NCBI GenBank assembly: GCA_902547925.1
Contig: CACCQD010000002.1
Coordinates: 1-64,000, forward strand
DNA: 64,000 nucleotides
Direction: 5' to 3'
Origin: an uncultured SAR116 cluster alpha proteobacterium
GTDB taxonomy: Bacteria; Pseudomonadota; Alphaproteobacteria; Puniceispirillales; Puniceispirillaceae
The position numbers were made by a program, and so were the translations under genes. The notes beneath the pieces are model-generated. The model did no database searches. It saw only the letters and a program-made list of their open reading frames with translations, and was not told the origin of the DNA. Positions 52,022 through 61,655 of this stretch are shown in pieces; position 1 is the stretch's first letter, and every line of letters begins with the position of its first letter.

Positions 52022-52672
52022 GTGGATAATGGACTCATCCGTAGTGTTTCATTGACCCCTGCCTTGGCAGGAAAGGACAAAGGCATGTTTAGCCTTGGGT
52101 TGCTAACGGTTGCCCCTGCCATCTTGTCACTTTTTATTGGCTTAAAAACGACAATGACGCTTTTACTTTTTCCCTCGGTTGTACTGGCGGCAACATTTGG
52201 ATGCTGATGCGCTGTCTGGCTATTCTTCGTGCCAGCCAACGTTGCCGTCTAACTTAGAGCGAAGCTTTACGTAAAGTTACGGCTGCAATTGACAGAGGCG
52301 ATGCTCGGGCTTTTGCTGATGCTATATGCCATTGCCGGCCTGAAACGGTTATACCCCAAATTTCAAAAAACCAATGAACGACCAATAGGTGTGTTCTGCG
52401 GCGGGGTAAATGGCGTCTTGACTAGATTGACTGGCTCATTTGTGCTCCACAAATGATCTTTTGGCAGGCACGCCAGCTTAATTGAGAGCAGTTTGTTCAG
52501 ACCTTGAGGATTTTATTTACCCTTTCAACGCCGACACTGAGACTCGCTTTGCGGCGCTATGGCAAACTGACACCCTTTCTTGGATTGTTATCGGGACTAT
52601 GGGTGCCGCCTGTAGTGGTTGGAATGATCATTGGCAGCAGCATACGGCATTTACTGACGGCGATGTAATTTT
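52022..52672 (+). pseudogene. Remnant of a TauE/SafE (TSUP) permease
   Basis: Fragments in successive frames: LTPALAGKDKGMFSLGLLTVAPAILSLFIGLKTTMTLLLFPSVVLAATFGC*, KLYVKLRLQLTEAMLGLLLMLYAIAGLKRLYPKFQKTNERPIGVFCGGVNGVLTRLTGSFVLHK*, TLRLALRRYGKLTPFLGLLSGLWVPPVVVGMIIGSSIRHLLTAM*. Confidence 0.55.
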
Positions 52673-52871
52673 GACTAGTCCCTTTAGCCCGCATGCTGGG
52701 TCTTTGACTTGCCATACTTACCAGCGCAATCTTTTAACCAGCCTGTCTCGCCGACTCACAAAACGGCCAGAGTGCTGCATTTTTTGCACGTCAATATCAA
52801 AAATTAAGCACTAGTGCGCAGCGTCCAAGGCTTTAACGTGCGTGGTGCGGTGTGAAACAGAGATTTAAATA

Positions 52872-53240
52872 TTGATGATAAAGCGACATTACAAGAAAGG
52901 TGAAGCGGTCTTTCGCGTGGGTGAATCATCCAGCGCTGTGTTCTTATTGATTTCGGGTGAGGTGGGCCTGTTTTTCCCAACTGACCTCTCAAAACCCTAC
53001 ATGTTCATCAAAGAGTCTGAGACTTTTGGCGAAATGGGCCTGATCGAGGGTGAACTCAGAAACGCGCGGGCAACCTGCCTTACAGATTGCTTAGTTGTCC
53101 ATATTGAGCGATCGGATTTTGACGCTAAATACGACAGTGCCGATCCTTTGATCAGAGCATTGGTGAGATCGCTGAGTAGCCGCTTACGTGACGCTAACAG
53201 AAAACTGAGCACTCAGCAACGCTTCGCCGTTGCATCGTAA
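52872..53240 (+). CDS. Cyclic nucleotide-binding domain protein (no HTH)
   Basis: 122 aa; 'YKKGEAVFRVGESSSAVFLLISGEVGLFFP...ETFGEMGLIEGELRNARATCLTDCLVVHIERSDF'. Confidence 0.85.
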   Translation: MMIKRHYKKGEAVFRVGESSSAVFLLISGEVGLFFPTDLSKPYMFIKESETFGEMGLIEGELRNARATCLTDCLVVHIERSDFDAKYDSADPLIRALVRSLSSRLRDANRKLSTQQRFAVAS

Positions 53241-53259
53241 AAAGGGCGGTCAAGATTAG

Positions 53260-54180
53260 CTATTCATCCGCCGGCCAGACACCGCGACCAAGGTTGTAAA
53301 GCGCGCTTATAATCCGAGCAAAACTCTGTTTAGCCAGCGGTACCGAATGGCGCGCTCTCAAATAACCGTGCACCAACCCTTGCTCGTTGATCCACCGTGA
53401 CCTGCCCCCAGCATTCGCAATATGCCTACAATAGTTTTGACCATCATCACTTAGCGGGTCAAATTCAGCGGTAACCACAATCGTTGATGGCAAACCTGAG
53501 AAATCCAGATCCATTAACGGCGCATAGGTTGGGTCACCTGTTGGTGGCTTGCACAAAACCCTGACTTTTTCATAAAACATCACATTATCACGTGACAACA
53601 TGGGCGCGTCGGCATGACGGAGATAACTTCCAGTGTTAGGATCACCGCCAAGCGCCGGATAGATCAATAACTGACCTGTGATCTGGGTCACTGCTCCACG
53701 TAGCGTGTGTGTTACCGCTGCTGCCAGATTGCCACCGGCGCTATCACCGCACAGTAAAAGTGGCTGCCTGCTCATGTTAAAGACATGCCGGGTGGCAATC
53801 ATTGCATCACTATACATCGCTGGATGCCGATTTTCAGGCGCCAGACGGTAATCAACTGCAATCACATCATAGCCGGTGCCTGCGCAAATTTCAGCGCAGA
53901 CATCATCATGGCTGTCCAATCCCCCCACGACAAAACCACCACCATGAAAATAGACAATAGTCGCACTGCCACCACCAACACTATAATGGCGAAGTCCGAC
54001 AGCGCCCGTCCTGCTGTTAACAACCTTTATGTGGTCAGGTCGACCCGCGTTAAAGGTCTGGCACATTGCATCATAGGCACGCCGCTGCTCAGCAATTGAT
54101 AGCTCTACCCCGGGATAATGGCGTGTTGTAGCGCGGATGAACTGCCACATCGCCGGATCAATCAAATCGCTATAATCCAT
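53260..54180 (-). CDS. Alpha/beta hydrolase (HSL-type esterase/lipase)
   Basis: 'IVYFHGGGFVVGGLDSHDDVCAEI', 'DYRLAPENRHPA', 'LCGDSAGGNLAAAV'. Confidence 0.92.
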   Translation of the reverse strand: MDYSDLIDPAMWQFIRATTRHYPGVELSIAEQRRAYDAMCQTFNAGRPDHIKVVNSRTGAVGLRHYSVGGGSATIVYFHGGGFVVGGLDSHDDVCAEICAGTGYDVIAVDYRLAPENRHPAMYSDAMIATRHVFNMSRQPLLLCGDSAGGNLAAAVTHTLRGAVTQITGQLLIYPALGGDPNTGSYLRHADAPMLSRDNVMFYEKVRVLCKPPTGDPTYAPLMDLDFSGLPSTIVVTAEFDPLSDDGQNYCRHIANAGGRSRWINEQGLVHGYLRARHSVPLAKQSFARIISALYNLGRGVWPADE

Positions 54181-54436
54181 TACTCTCTCGTTTGGTTGAT
54201 GACACGACAAATAGTTTTTGCACTGTCAATGCAAATACCAGTGTAGCGGCAAAACCGGAGCAAGATCAGGTCTTTATCTTTTTCAATATGCTTTTAAAGA
54301 TAAATTAAGGTTGAAGATAAAATAGGTTCAAGGGCAAAATCCGGCAACAAATAGGTTTAGATCATAGATACACTGTAAGCTGCAGGGTTCATCAACCTTG
54401 GCTGACCATTATTCAACTAGGTCGAGGCAAAAAACA

Positions 54437-55354
54437 ATGTTCAATAATCTCTCACCTGGCAGTCGCGGTGCGGTTCTGCTTGTTACCGGAATTTCGATTT
54501 TTGGGTTTTCCGACAATTTGACTCTTTTGGTTTCCGATCATGCGGGTGTCGGTCAATTCCATTTCAGCCGCTCGTTATTTGCAATGATCATGGTCACATT
54601 GTTGGGCCGATTATGGGGCTTAGATGTCGTTCCACGTTTTTGGAAGCCGGTACTGGCGAGAACCGCCTTCATGGTCGCATCAATGTTGCTTTATTTTGGT
54701 GTGATGCCAATGATGCCTATAGCCGAAGCGGGGGCTGGCCTTTTCACATCACCCATTTTTGTTCTGTTATTCTCGACTATCCTTTTCAAGGAGCGCATCG
54801 GTTGGCGGCGCATTCTTGCGGTAATAATCGGCAGCGCGGGTGTTTTGTTGGTATTGCGTCCCGGCAGCGAGGGGTTCACAGTCTATCACCTGCTACCAGT
54901 AGTCGCTGGCGCTTCCTATGCCATGGGATCGCTGATCACCTATCGCCATCTTCGCGAGGAGAGTCCACTTGCGATCCTGATGAGTTTCATCGTTAGCATC
55001 GGGATAGTTGGCGCATTTGCCGCAACCGGATTGACACTGTTTCCTGTTTCTACTGAACTGCAACAACAGGCACCTTTTTTGTTCTCTGGTTGGCGGAGCG
55101 TTGATGGGATATTCTGGGCTTGGATCGCGATAATTGCCACAGGAGCGTCTGTCGCATTATCACTTATGACACGCGCATATCAACTTACAAAGACAAGTTA
55201 CGCTGCGATCTATGAATATGCCTATCTGCTTTCAGTCGGATTTTTTGGGTGGTTGTTCTGGGACATTATTCCAGACATGGTCAGCATTGCCGGGATCGCT
55301 CTCATCATCATGGCTGGGGTCGTCATAGTGCTGGCGCAAAGCCGGAGTGAATAG
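54437..55354 (+). CDS. DMT/EamA family transporter
   Basis: Ten-TM-like protein; 'FSRSLFAMIMVTLLGRL', 'RRILAVIIGSAGVLLVLRPGSEGF'. Confidence 0.9.
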   Translation: MFNNLSPGSRGAVLLVTGISIFGFSDNLTLLVSDHAGVGQFHFSRSLFAMIMVTLLGRLWGLDVVPRFWKPVLARTAFMVASMLLYFGVMPMMPIAEAGAGLFTSPIFVLLFSTILFKERIGWRRILAVIIGSAGVLLVLRPGSEGFTVYHLLPVVAGASYAMGSLITYRHLREESPLAILMSFIVSIGIVGAFAATGLTLFPVSTELQQQAPFLFSGWRSVDGIFWAWIAIIATGASVALSLMTRAYQLTKTSYAAIYEYAYLLSVGFFGWLFWDIIPDMVSIAGIALIIMAGVVIVLAQSRSE

Positions 55355-55555
55355 CCAATCTGACCGAAGGGTCACAAACCAACAGCGAGAAAGGCACTGG
55401 CATCCTGTTCAGGTGACGAGCCTCGAATCGAGCGATTGGCATAATCACTAAGGGTGATACTGTTGATCTTTATAAATTCTAAATTAGATGTACCGCGTGA
55501 TGTCTGTCTGCAAACATGAAGTTGAAACGCCAGAGCAAAAAAGGGAGTTATCTAG

Positions 55556-55906
55556 ATGCAAACCTACATATTAATGGGCAAGACAAGCCAGAGTTTTGCC
55601 ACCGCGATGCTGAACAAGCCGCAGAACAGGCGTGAATCCGTCCAACCAATGCTCGAAGCCTTCGGCGTGGAAGAGGTCGCATTCATGTTCACAAACAACC
55701 CCGAATATAATTTTGTCGCCATCATGAAGGCTGAGAGCGATGAAGTCTGTGAAGCCTTGGTCAATGTTGTCTATGCAACGGATAATTTTACAAAATTCGT
55801 CTGGAATCGTGCCTTTGATGCCGAGAACTACCAAAAGGTTTTTGAGCTTGGTCAACAGAACATGGCCAGCTACGTTTCCTCACTAAAAGAAGCGGGATTG
55901 AGCTAA
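55556..55906 (+). CDS. Small hypothetical protein (possible dimeric alpha-beta barrel)
   Basis: 116 aa intact ORF with 'gggag' upstream; back-to-back with the next gene. Confidence 0.6.
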   Translation: MQTYILMGKTSQSFATAMLNKPQNRRESVQPMLEAFGVEEVAFMFTNNPEYNFVAIMKAESDEVCEALVNVVYATDNFTKFVWNRAFDAENYQKVFELGQQNMASYVSSLKEAGLS

Positions 55907-56161
55907 ATGTATGGACGCACCATCTCATTCACATTGTTGGCACCATCGCTATGGGCGGTGCTTGAGACCATTGCAAAGACCACCTCAACCCCGGACATGA
56001 CGCGCTACGCATTCAAGACGGGCGATAACAGCGGAGTCATCATTGAGATCTTTGCCGACAAGGAAATGGCTGGCAGCCAGTTGGATATCCTGAGAGCCGT
56101 TCAGAGCCTGAACGAGCAGGCCATGGCGAAAGTGACCGTGGTTGAGGGGTATTCCGTCTGA
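55907..56161 (+). CDS. Small hypothetical protein
   Basis: 84 aa ORF starting immediately after the stop of the preceding gene. Confidence 0.55.
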   Translation: MYGRTISFTLLAPSLWAVLETIAKTTSTPDMTRYAFKTGDNSGVIIEIFADKEMAGSQLDILRAVQSLNEQAMAKVTVVEGYSV

Positions 56162-56209
56162 CCAAATTTCGGCGCACCATTGCCCCTTTTCACCGGCGGG
56201 GATAAACGT

Positions 56210-56620
56210 CTAGCTCTTCGCCAACCCATCGATGATCGGGCAATTCGGGCGGTCATCGCCATCACATGCGTTGGCAAGGGTCTGCAGCTCTTGCTTTAGT
56301 TTCTGCAGTTCAGCCAGCTTGGCGTCGATGTCGTCAAGCTTGTTCAATGTGATCTTTTTCACCTCTCTGCTTGGCCGGTTTTTATTTTCATATAATCCAA
56401 GCAGCTCCCTGCATTCCTCAATCGAAAAATTGAATCGGCGCGCGGTGCCCACAAATTTTAATTTTGCAACATCCGTCTCGGCATATTTGCGATACCCCGT
56501 CTCCTCAGAAATCTGCGGTGTGACAAGCCGTATATTGGCGTAATAGCGCAGAGTTTTGACGGTTAGACCGGCAGCTGACGCGGCTTCCCCAATTTTCATA
56601 ATAACTGTGCTCCTTGTCAT
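56210..56620 (-). CDS. MerR-family copper-responsive regulator (CueR-like)
   Basis: 'MKIGEAASAAGLTVKTLRYYANIRLVTPQISEETGYRKYAETDVAKLKFVGTARRFNFSIEECRELLGLY' with the CueR-type C-x7-C metal loop 'ACDGDDRPNCPIIDGLA'. Start at 56620 (MTRSTVIM) or 56599 (MKIGEA). Confidence 0.88.
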   Translation of the reverse strand: MTRSTVIMKIGEAASAAGLTVKTLRYYANIRLVTPQISEETGYRKYAETDVAKLKFVGTARRFNFSIEECRELLGLYENKNRPSREVKKITLNKLDDIDAKLAELQKLKQELQTLANACDGDDRPNCPIIDGLAKS

Positions 56621-56650
56621 TGACTCTCCCCTTAGGGGAAGGGTTATCTC
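56620..56650 (+). promoter_or_regulatory. MerR/CueR-type promoter-operator with 19-bp spacer
   Basis: TTGACT (56620-56625), 19-bp spacer containing dyad TCCCC-TTA-GGGGA (56627-56639), then TATCTC (56645-56650). Confidence 0.7.
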
Positions 56651-56663
56651 CGTAGCATAAGAG

Positions 56664-57116
56664 GTGAAAATGGACATTGCAATCGAAGCGCTGAAAATCA
56701 ACTGGCACTGTTCCAGGACTTGGAAAAGGGCAAGCTACAACACCAGCTGGTGTCTGTTGGGGTGTGCCATAGGGGACATGGGCACGATCCTGTATTTTCA
56801 GTTGAATGGCATTGACTGGCCGGTTGTCTGGATCATGTCTCTGGCAATCATCAACGGGCTTTTGACATCGATTATTTTGGAGACAATCATTCTTTGTCGC
56901 CAAATGCCGCTTTTACTCGCCTTTAAAACGGCAATTGGAATGTCACTTGTTTCGATGATTGCGATGGAAGTGGCGATGAATGTGACAGATGTGTTTTTGA
57001 CCGGCGGTGCAATGCTCACCTGGTGGGTTATCCCGCTCATGCTGGTCGTAGGCTTTATCACCCCACTCCCCTACAACTACTGGCGGTTAAAAGCGCTTGG
57101 CAAGGCGTGTCACTGA
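56664..57116 (+). CDS. DUF4396-like membrane protein
   Basis: 150 aa; 'SRTWKRASYNTSWCLLGCAIGDMGTILYFQ', C-terminal TM segments; downstream of the CueR-like promoter. Confidence 0.7.
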   Translation: MKMDIAIEALKINWHCSRTWKRASYNTSWCLLGCAIGDMGTILYFQLNGIDWPVVWIMSLAIINGLLTSIILETIILCRQMPLLLAFKTAIGMSLVSMIAMEVAMNVTDVFLTGGAMLTWWVIPLMLVVGFITPLPYNYWRLKALGKACH

Positions 57117-57139
57117 TGAGAAAACTGATGAGGAGTTAA

Positions 57140-58582
57140 ATGAGTTCACGCCGTAATTTTCTCCAGCAATCCATAGCTTGCTTCTCGCTTTCAGCGATAC
57201 CGACAGGCCTTATGGCTGGTGAAAAAGTCCGCCATTATCAGCTCACAGCGGAACCCACCCCAAATTTTTTTGACGACAAGCCTGTGCCAACCAATCTATG
57301 GCTGTATAACCGGCAGAGCCCGGGCCCGCTTATTTCAGCCACCAAAGGCGATATCCTCGACGTTGAGTTTATCAATAATTTGAAACAGCCCACGACCATT
57401 CACTGGCATGGAATACGCAACATCAATGAGATGGACGGCGTTCCAGATTTGACGCAGGCCGCTGTTGAGCCGGGCGAACGATTTCGGTACCGCTTCCCGC
57501 TCAATGATGCCGGGACGTTCTGGTATCACGCACACAACAAGGCGTGGGAACAGGTGGCACGCGGCCTTTATGGGCCCCTCATTGTGTGGGATTCGGATGA
57601 AATTTCCGGAGACCGTGATGTGCTGATCGTTGCTGACGACTGGCTGATCAATGAAGAGGAACAGATTGACGCGACCAGTTTTGGCAGCCTTGGCCATTGG
57701 TCACATGGGGGCAGATTAGGCAATGCCCTGTCGATCAACGGAAAGTTCGCCCCGTCTTTACCAATTCCTTCTGCGGGACCGGTGAGGCTCAGGCTGATCA
57801 ACACGGCCAATGCCCGTGTCCTCACCTTTGCTCTCTCAAGCGCGGCATCAGGGAATATGCCGGAGGATCAATCAGGAGATCAGGCGGGCGACCCGTCCGA
57901 CAATTTGGTCCTGCGGGTAATCAATATTGATGGCTCTCCCTGTGCGCCCTTCGATGTAGACAGGGTGACACTTGGGCCCGCCCAGCGTGTGGATCTGGAG
58001 ATCAGCGATGCCTCGCAGCTTAAGACATTGCTGGAGATCAGCACCGGCCAGACTCTTGAGGCCGCCAGCTTCAAATCGATTGCCACCGTGCAGACTGAGC
58101 AAACTCGCCTGACGGAATCTCGTCCCTATTATCCACAGCCGAATACGACCAACGCAAAGCTAGTAGATATACATATGCAGGGCGGGGCCATGGGCAATCT
58201 GTCCAGCGCCATTTTTGAGGGCGAGATGCGGGGATTGCGCGACCTGGCAGTGAATGAACAAAAATTATGGGCATTCAATGGAAACATCGGCGGTTATGAT
58301 CACATCCTCGCGGAAATCAACCTTGGTGAGGTGGTTGTGGTGAGGGTTTGGAATGACAGCGCCTGGCCCCATAGCATGCATCTGCATGGTCAGCATTTCT
58401 GGGTGAATTCCCGCGAATTTGGCACGGAACAGCGTCCCCTCCTCAGAGACACCTATTTGTTGCAACCACGCGAAAAGGCTGATTTGGTCTTTGTTGCAGA
58501 CAACCCGGGCATGTGGTTGTTCCACTGCCACATGCTGGAACATCACGCCTCAGGGATGGGCGGCGTGATCGCCGTTTCATAG
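57140..58582 (+). CDS. Multicopper oxidase with Tat-like signal
   Basis: 480 aa; 'SSRRNFLQQ', copper motifs 'TIHWHGI', 'FWYHAH', 'HSMHLHGQHFWV', 'WLFHCHMLEHHASGM'. Confidence 0.93.
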   Translation: MSSRRNFLQQSIACFSLSAIPTGLMAGEKVRHYQLTAEPTPNFFDDKPVPTNLWLYNRQSPGPLISATKGDILDVEFINNLKQPTTIHWHGIRNINEMDGVPDLTQAAVEPGERFRYRFPLNDAGTFWYHAHNKAWEQVARGLYGPLIVWDSDEISGDRDVLIVADDWLINEEEQIDATSFGSLGHWSHGGRLGNALSINGKFAPSLPIPSAGPVRLRLINTANARVLTFALSSAASGNMPEDQSGDQAGDPSDNLVLRVINIDGSPCAPFDVDRVTLGPAQRVDLEISDASQLKTLLEISTGQTLEAASFKSIATVQTEQTRLTESRPYYPQPNTTNAKLVDIHMQGGAMGNLSSAIFEGEMRGLRDLAVNEQKLWAFNGNIGGYDHILAEINLGEVVVVRVWNDSAWPHSMHLHGQHFWVNSREFGTEQRPLLRDTYLLQPREKADLVFVADNPGMWLFHCHMLEHHASGMGGVIAVS

Positions 58583-58862
58583 GCCCCAGGATATCATCAG
58601 TCGACAAGCCATGACCATTCATCTTGACGCTGCGGTGCGGTTTTGGCGATTTAGCAGCAGACATTCGCAGACAATGCGCAGAGATTGAGCAGAAATCACG
58701 CCTGCGATTTGCGCCTAGATGCCACGGGCGGATATAGGTGATGTCTCAGGCGTATGGGGCGGGGGTTTTCAGAAGAAAAATGGTGCGGCCGATATAATTA
58801 GCTAACAAACATTTAGGAAATGAAAACAAAGAGATTAGCACCAATCAACATCTGCTTTTGCG

Positions 58863-60122
58863 CTATGGTTTGGGCCGTCTATTACAATTCACACAAGCTG
58901 ATTTTGTATTTTCAAGAATGGTTTTGCCGCCACTTTCCCAACGGTGAACATGGTCAGCATCCATCCCATCAAGCTTGATGGATTTACCACATGACTCACA
59001 TTTTTGGTTTGCCTTTATCCTGATTGTATGGCGTTCGGCTTCGCTAAAAAGTCTCTTTTTGTCTTTGATCACAACCGAAGAGTTCGACAAAAGAAAACGC
59101 CTCAATAATTGATCAACCCTCCAGGACATGCTGTTAAGGTCATTAGTGCCTTGCTGCGCAAGTCGTCCATACTCAATCAGATTTGGGTCCCGATCATCTT
59201 CTTCCTTTAGCAGGTTCTGCTCCCTCTCCAACTTAAAGGCATCAAGGAAATCGCGTGTAATTTTAGGAAGGTGCGGATGAGAATAATCAGCGAATACTTT
59301 CTTGCAAAAAAAAGTAATAAAGCTGGGTGTAAGGTTGTTTACCTAAGTGCGGATCATTATTTCGAAAAAGCCTGTGTAATATGCCTATCCCACCGTTGAC
59401 ATTATTAACCAATTTCCTTTTTTCATTCTACTTCATTATGTGATTTTGAAGGACCATTTCATCAAGGTGCTTCTTCTTCAAATCACAATATTCGCCGCCA
59501 CCTACAATTAAATTTTGTTCAATTTTCAGAAACTTTGCGGCCACCTCTTCATGTGAATAGCGCCTTAATTTGAATCCCAACTTAGTATGAAAAAATTTCT
59601 CTTTTGCAATTTCTATTATGGTATCGCACATATCGCCACCCAACGCCCTTCGTTGCTCGGCAGCATTGAGCGAATCACCAGCATTGAGACGTAAAAACAA
59701 CTCTTCAATGTCTTCTTGATCCGCTTTGGTTACTAACAACAGGTCAGCTGCGTATTCCCCAAAGACCTCCTTTGCCTCATCAGCAAGGTCTACATATCGG
59801 TCGCCAAGCTTCGGTGGTGTCCACATGTCACCTGAATATTGAAAATCGCTAGACAGTTCAAAATGTCCAGCTCGAAAATCCCAGATTGCAGACAACCTTT
59901 GTTTACCGTCGATCACGTTAAATGAGAAAGGATCTTCTTTATCGCTGATGTCCTGAATATAAAATTTTGGTAAATCAAAGTTATTGAATATCGAGTCGAT
60001 TAATTTCGACTTTTTACTGTTTGACCAAATGCCAGCTTCTCGCTGATATGGGGGGTTCAAATCGTAAAGATTTTTTCACGCCAAAGTTTGCTTATCTGAA
60101 TTTGCTGCGTTGAACATCTCAT
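58863..60122 (-). pseudogene. Decayed DUF262-HNH (GmrSD-like) restriction-type protein
   Basis: DUF262 core YDLNPPYQREAGIWSNSKKSKLIDSIFNNFDLPKFYIQDI...NVIDGKQRLSAIWDF and HNH part CESCGKSIKLDGMDADHVHRWESGGKTILENTKSACVNCNRRPKP, separated by TAG (59428-59430) and a +1 frame change within 59287-59342; N-terminus (MRCSTQQIQISKLWREK) also out of frame near an A6 run. Confidence 0.75.
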
Positions 60123-60219
60123 ACCCAACCTCAAAAAAACTATCCGAGCAACATCCCTCGACGACAACCTTACACAAACGTTTGTGCAGAAGCCAACAAA
60201 CAAAAATCTACAAAAGGAT

Positions 60220-60265
60220 TTGCGCTGAAACACAGCGCAATTTGCGTCGTACAGCGCAATTTGCG
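60220..60265. promoter_or_regulatory. Inverted plus direct repeat cluster upstream of the DUF262 gene
   Basis: TTGCGCTG-aaaca-CAGCGCAA hairpin (60220-60240) plus a 19-bp-spaced direct repeat CAGCGCAATTTGCG (60233-60246 and 60252-60265). Confidence 0.6.
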
Positions 60266-60616
60266 GTGTAGGGTGTCCAACACTGTCCAAGACAGTCCGC
60301 TCAAAATCGAGGCGCAGAAACCTATTTGTTGTAGGATATAGGTTGCAACAAACAGGATTCTGGTGTGGCCGAGAGACACGTAAATGCCTTATCTATGCAC
60401 CATCACTGACCTGGACATCAGCAATACGCGCATATTATGCGTCACTGACTCACTGTCAATAGGCACGTAATCTTTCACAGTTTCTTTCACAGTGAATAGA
60501 AATCTTCGGGTAGTGGAATAGACCTGCATATCCTTATCGTTATCAGTACAGAGTAAGTGGCTAGCTAGACTGTATTAGCAATCTCCATAAGACACGTAAC
60601 TATCATCACTTACCTG

Positions 60617-60660
60617 ACCACATGCATGGGCCAGTTGGGGTGTGTCGGTAATATATTGTT
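60617..60660 (+). repeat. Left copy of an imperfect inverted repeat
   Basis: ATGCATGGGCCAGT (60622-60635) ... TATATTGTT (60652-60660); reverse complement near 63956-63990. Confidence 0.65.
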
Positions 60661-60722
60661 GGGTCATGCAATGGATGGGGTCGTTTCTTTCATGCAACCT
60701 CAAAGCAAACTTACCAAGATCT

Positions 60723-61049
60723 TTAGCTAAAATCATATTGTACAATTCCACGATAAGGCACGATTTTAGTTATAAAATCAAAATTGCTTGAGGAGGCTTT
60801 CAGAAACTCTTGCCATATCTTATCGCATGCCACAAATGCTTCCTGATTTTCATACTCTAGCCAATTTCCGATAGTAAATTTATCGCCTTTATTAAAAACC
60901 CTAGAGATATAAAACTTCGTCATACCATTTGCTCTGAGATTGGCGGCATGTTGTTCCATGTTGCTTTCAACAAAAGAGAAAAAACCATTCATGTCTGCCT
61001 CTGACATGAAATCCATTAAGGTGTAGCTAGTAATAACGGCTTTTGACAA
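60723..61049 (-). CDS. Small hypothetical protein
   Basis: 108 aa intact ORF MSKAVITSYTLMDFMSEADMNGFFSFVESNMEQHAANLRANGMTKFYISRVF... Confidence 0.6.
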   Translation of the reverse strand: MSKAVITSYTLMDFMSEADMNGFFSFVESNMEQHAANLRANGMTKFYISRVFNKGDKFTIGNWLEYENQEAFVACDKIWQEFLKASSSNFDFITKIVPYRGIVQYDFS

Positions 61050-61352
61050 ACCAAGGCCTCCTCAATAAAAGTGGATGGAACAAACTTTATAACCGACTGT
61101 TAAAGCTGGCATACTACCCGAGCGTTTGCATTACAAAAGTTGTTAACCAATTTCGTTACCCAAATACCCACATCCATGGGTTTCCACTATCACAGGAAAT
61201 AATGCATCACAGACATACCGTGTATGACCCCGCAAGGCTCAATGGCGGCCTCTGGCATTGTCTTAAATCAATGATACGTCTGACCACGCCAAAGAGTCTG
61301 TATAAGGCTTAAACGAGGCGTTTTTTTGGTTATTGGTCTTCAAGGAAATTAC

Positions 61353-61557
61353 CTATACCTTCGTACCGGTATCATTAGCGCACTTAAAATAAAACTGCTT
61401 GGCTTCTTCAGGCAATGTAGGATTAACGCCTTTAATCATTTCCTCTATCCGTGCCATACATTTTTCTCTGGTTAGATGTAGTCCACGAGTATCGGTGATA
61501 CTTTATACAGTCACCTTCTCTGGCCAATGAGCAAACCATCACGATTGCAAGAAACAT
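61353..61557 (-). pseudogene. Small exported Cys-containing protein, frameshifted paralog of 61656-61841
   Basis: MFLAIVMVCSLAREGDCIK then, +1 frame, SITDTRGLHLTREKCMARIEEMIKGVNPTLPEEAKQFYFKCANDTGTKV*. Not in the ORF track. Confidence 0.65.
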
Positions 61558-61655
61558 ATGCCTCTCCATTCTGTCGGCTTAAATCTCAATTCCAATTTTA
61601 TCATCACACTAGCCCGTGTGTGATCATGGATATTCAACTAAGTCTCAGTGGGTAA

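Noticed and set aside
59287-59342. Programmed frameshift explanation for the DUF262-HNH join
   Set aside because: The needed shift is +1 and additional TAG and N-terminal lesions exist, so decay or sequence error is simpler.
60360-60400. 'GGTGTGGCCGAGAG' resembling the start of a type II tRNA
   Set aside because: No matching acceptor stem, anticodon arm or T-loop found downstream.
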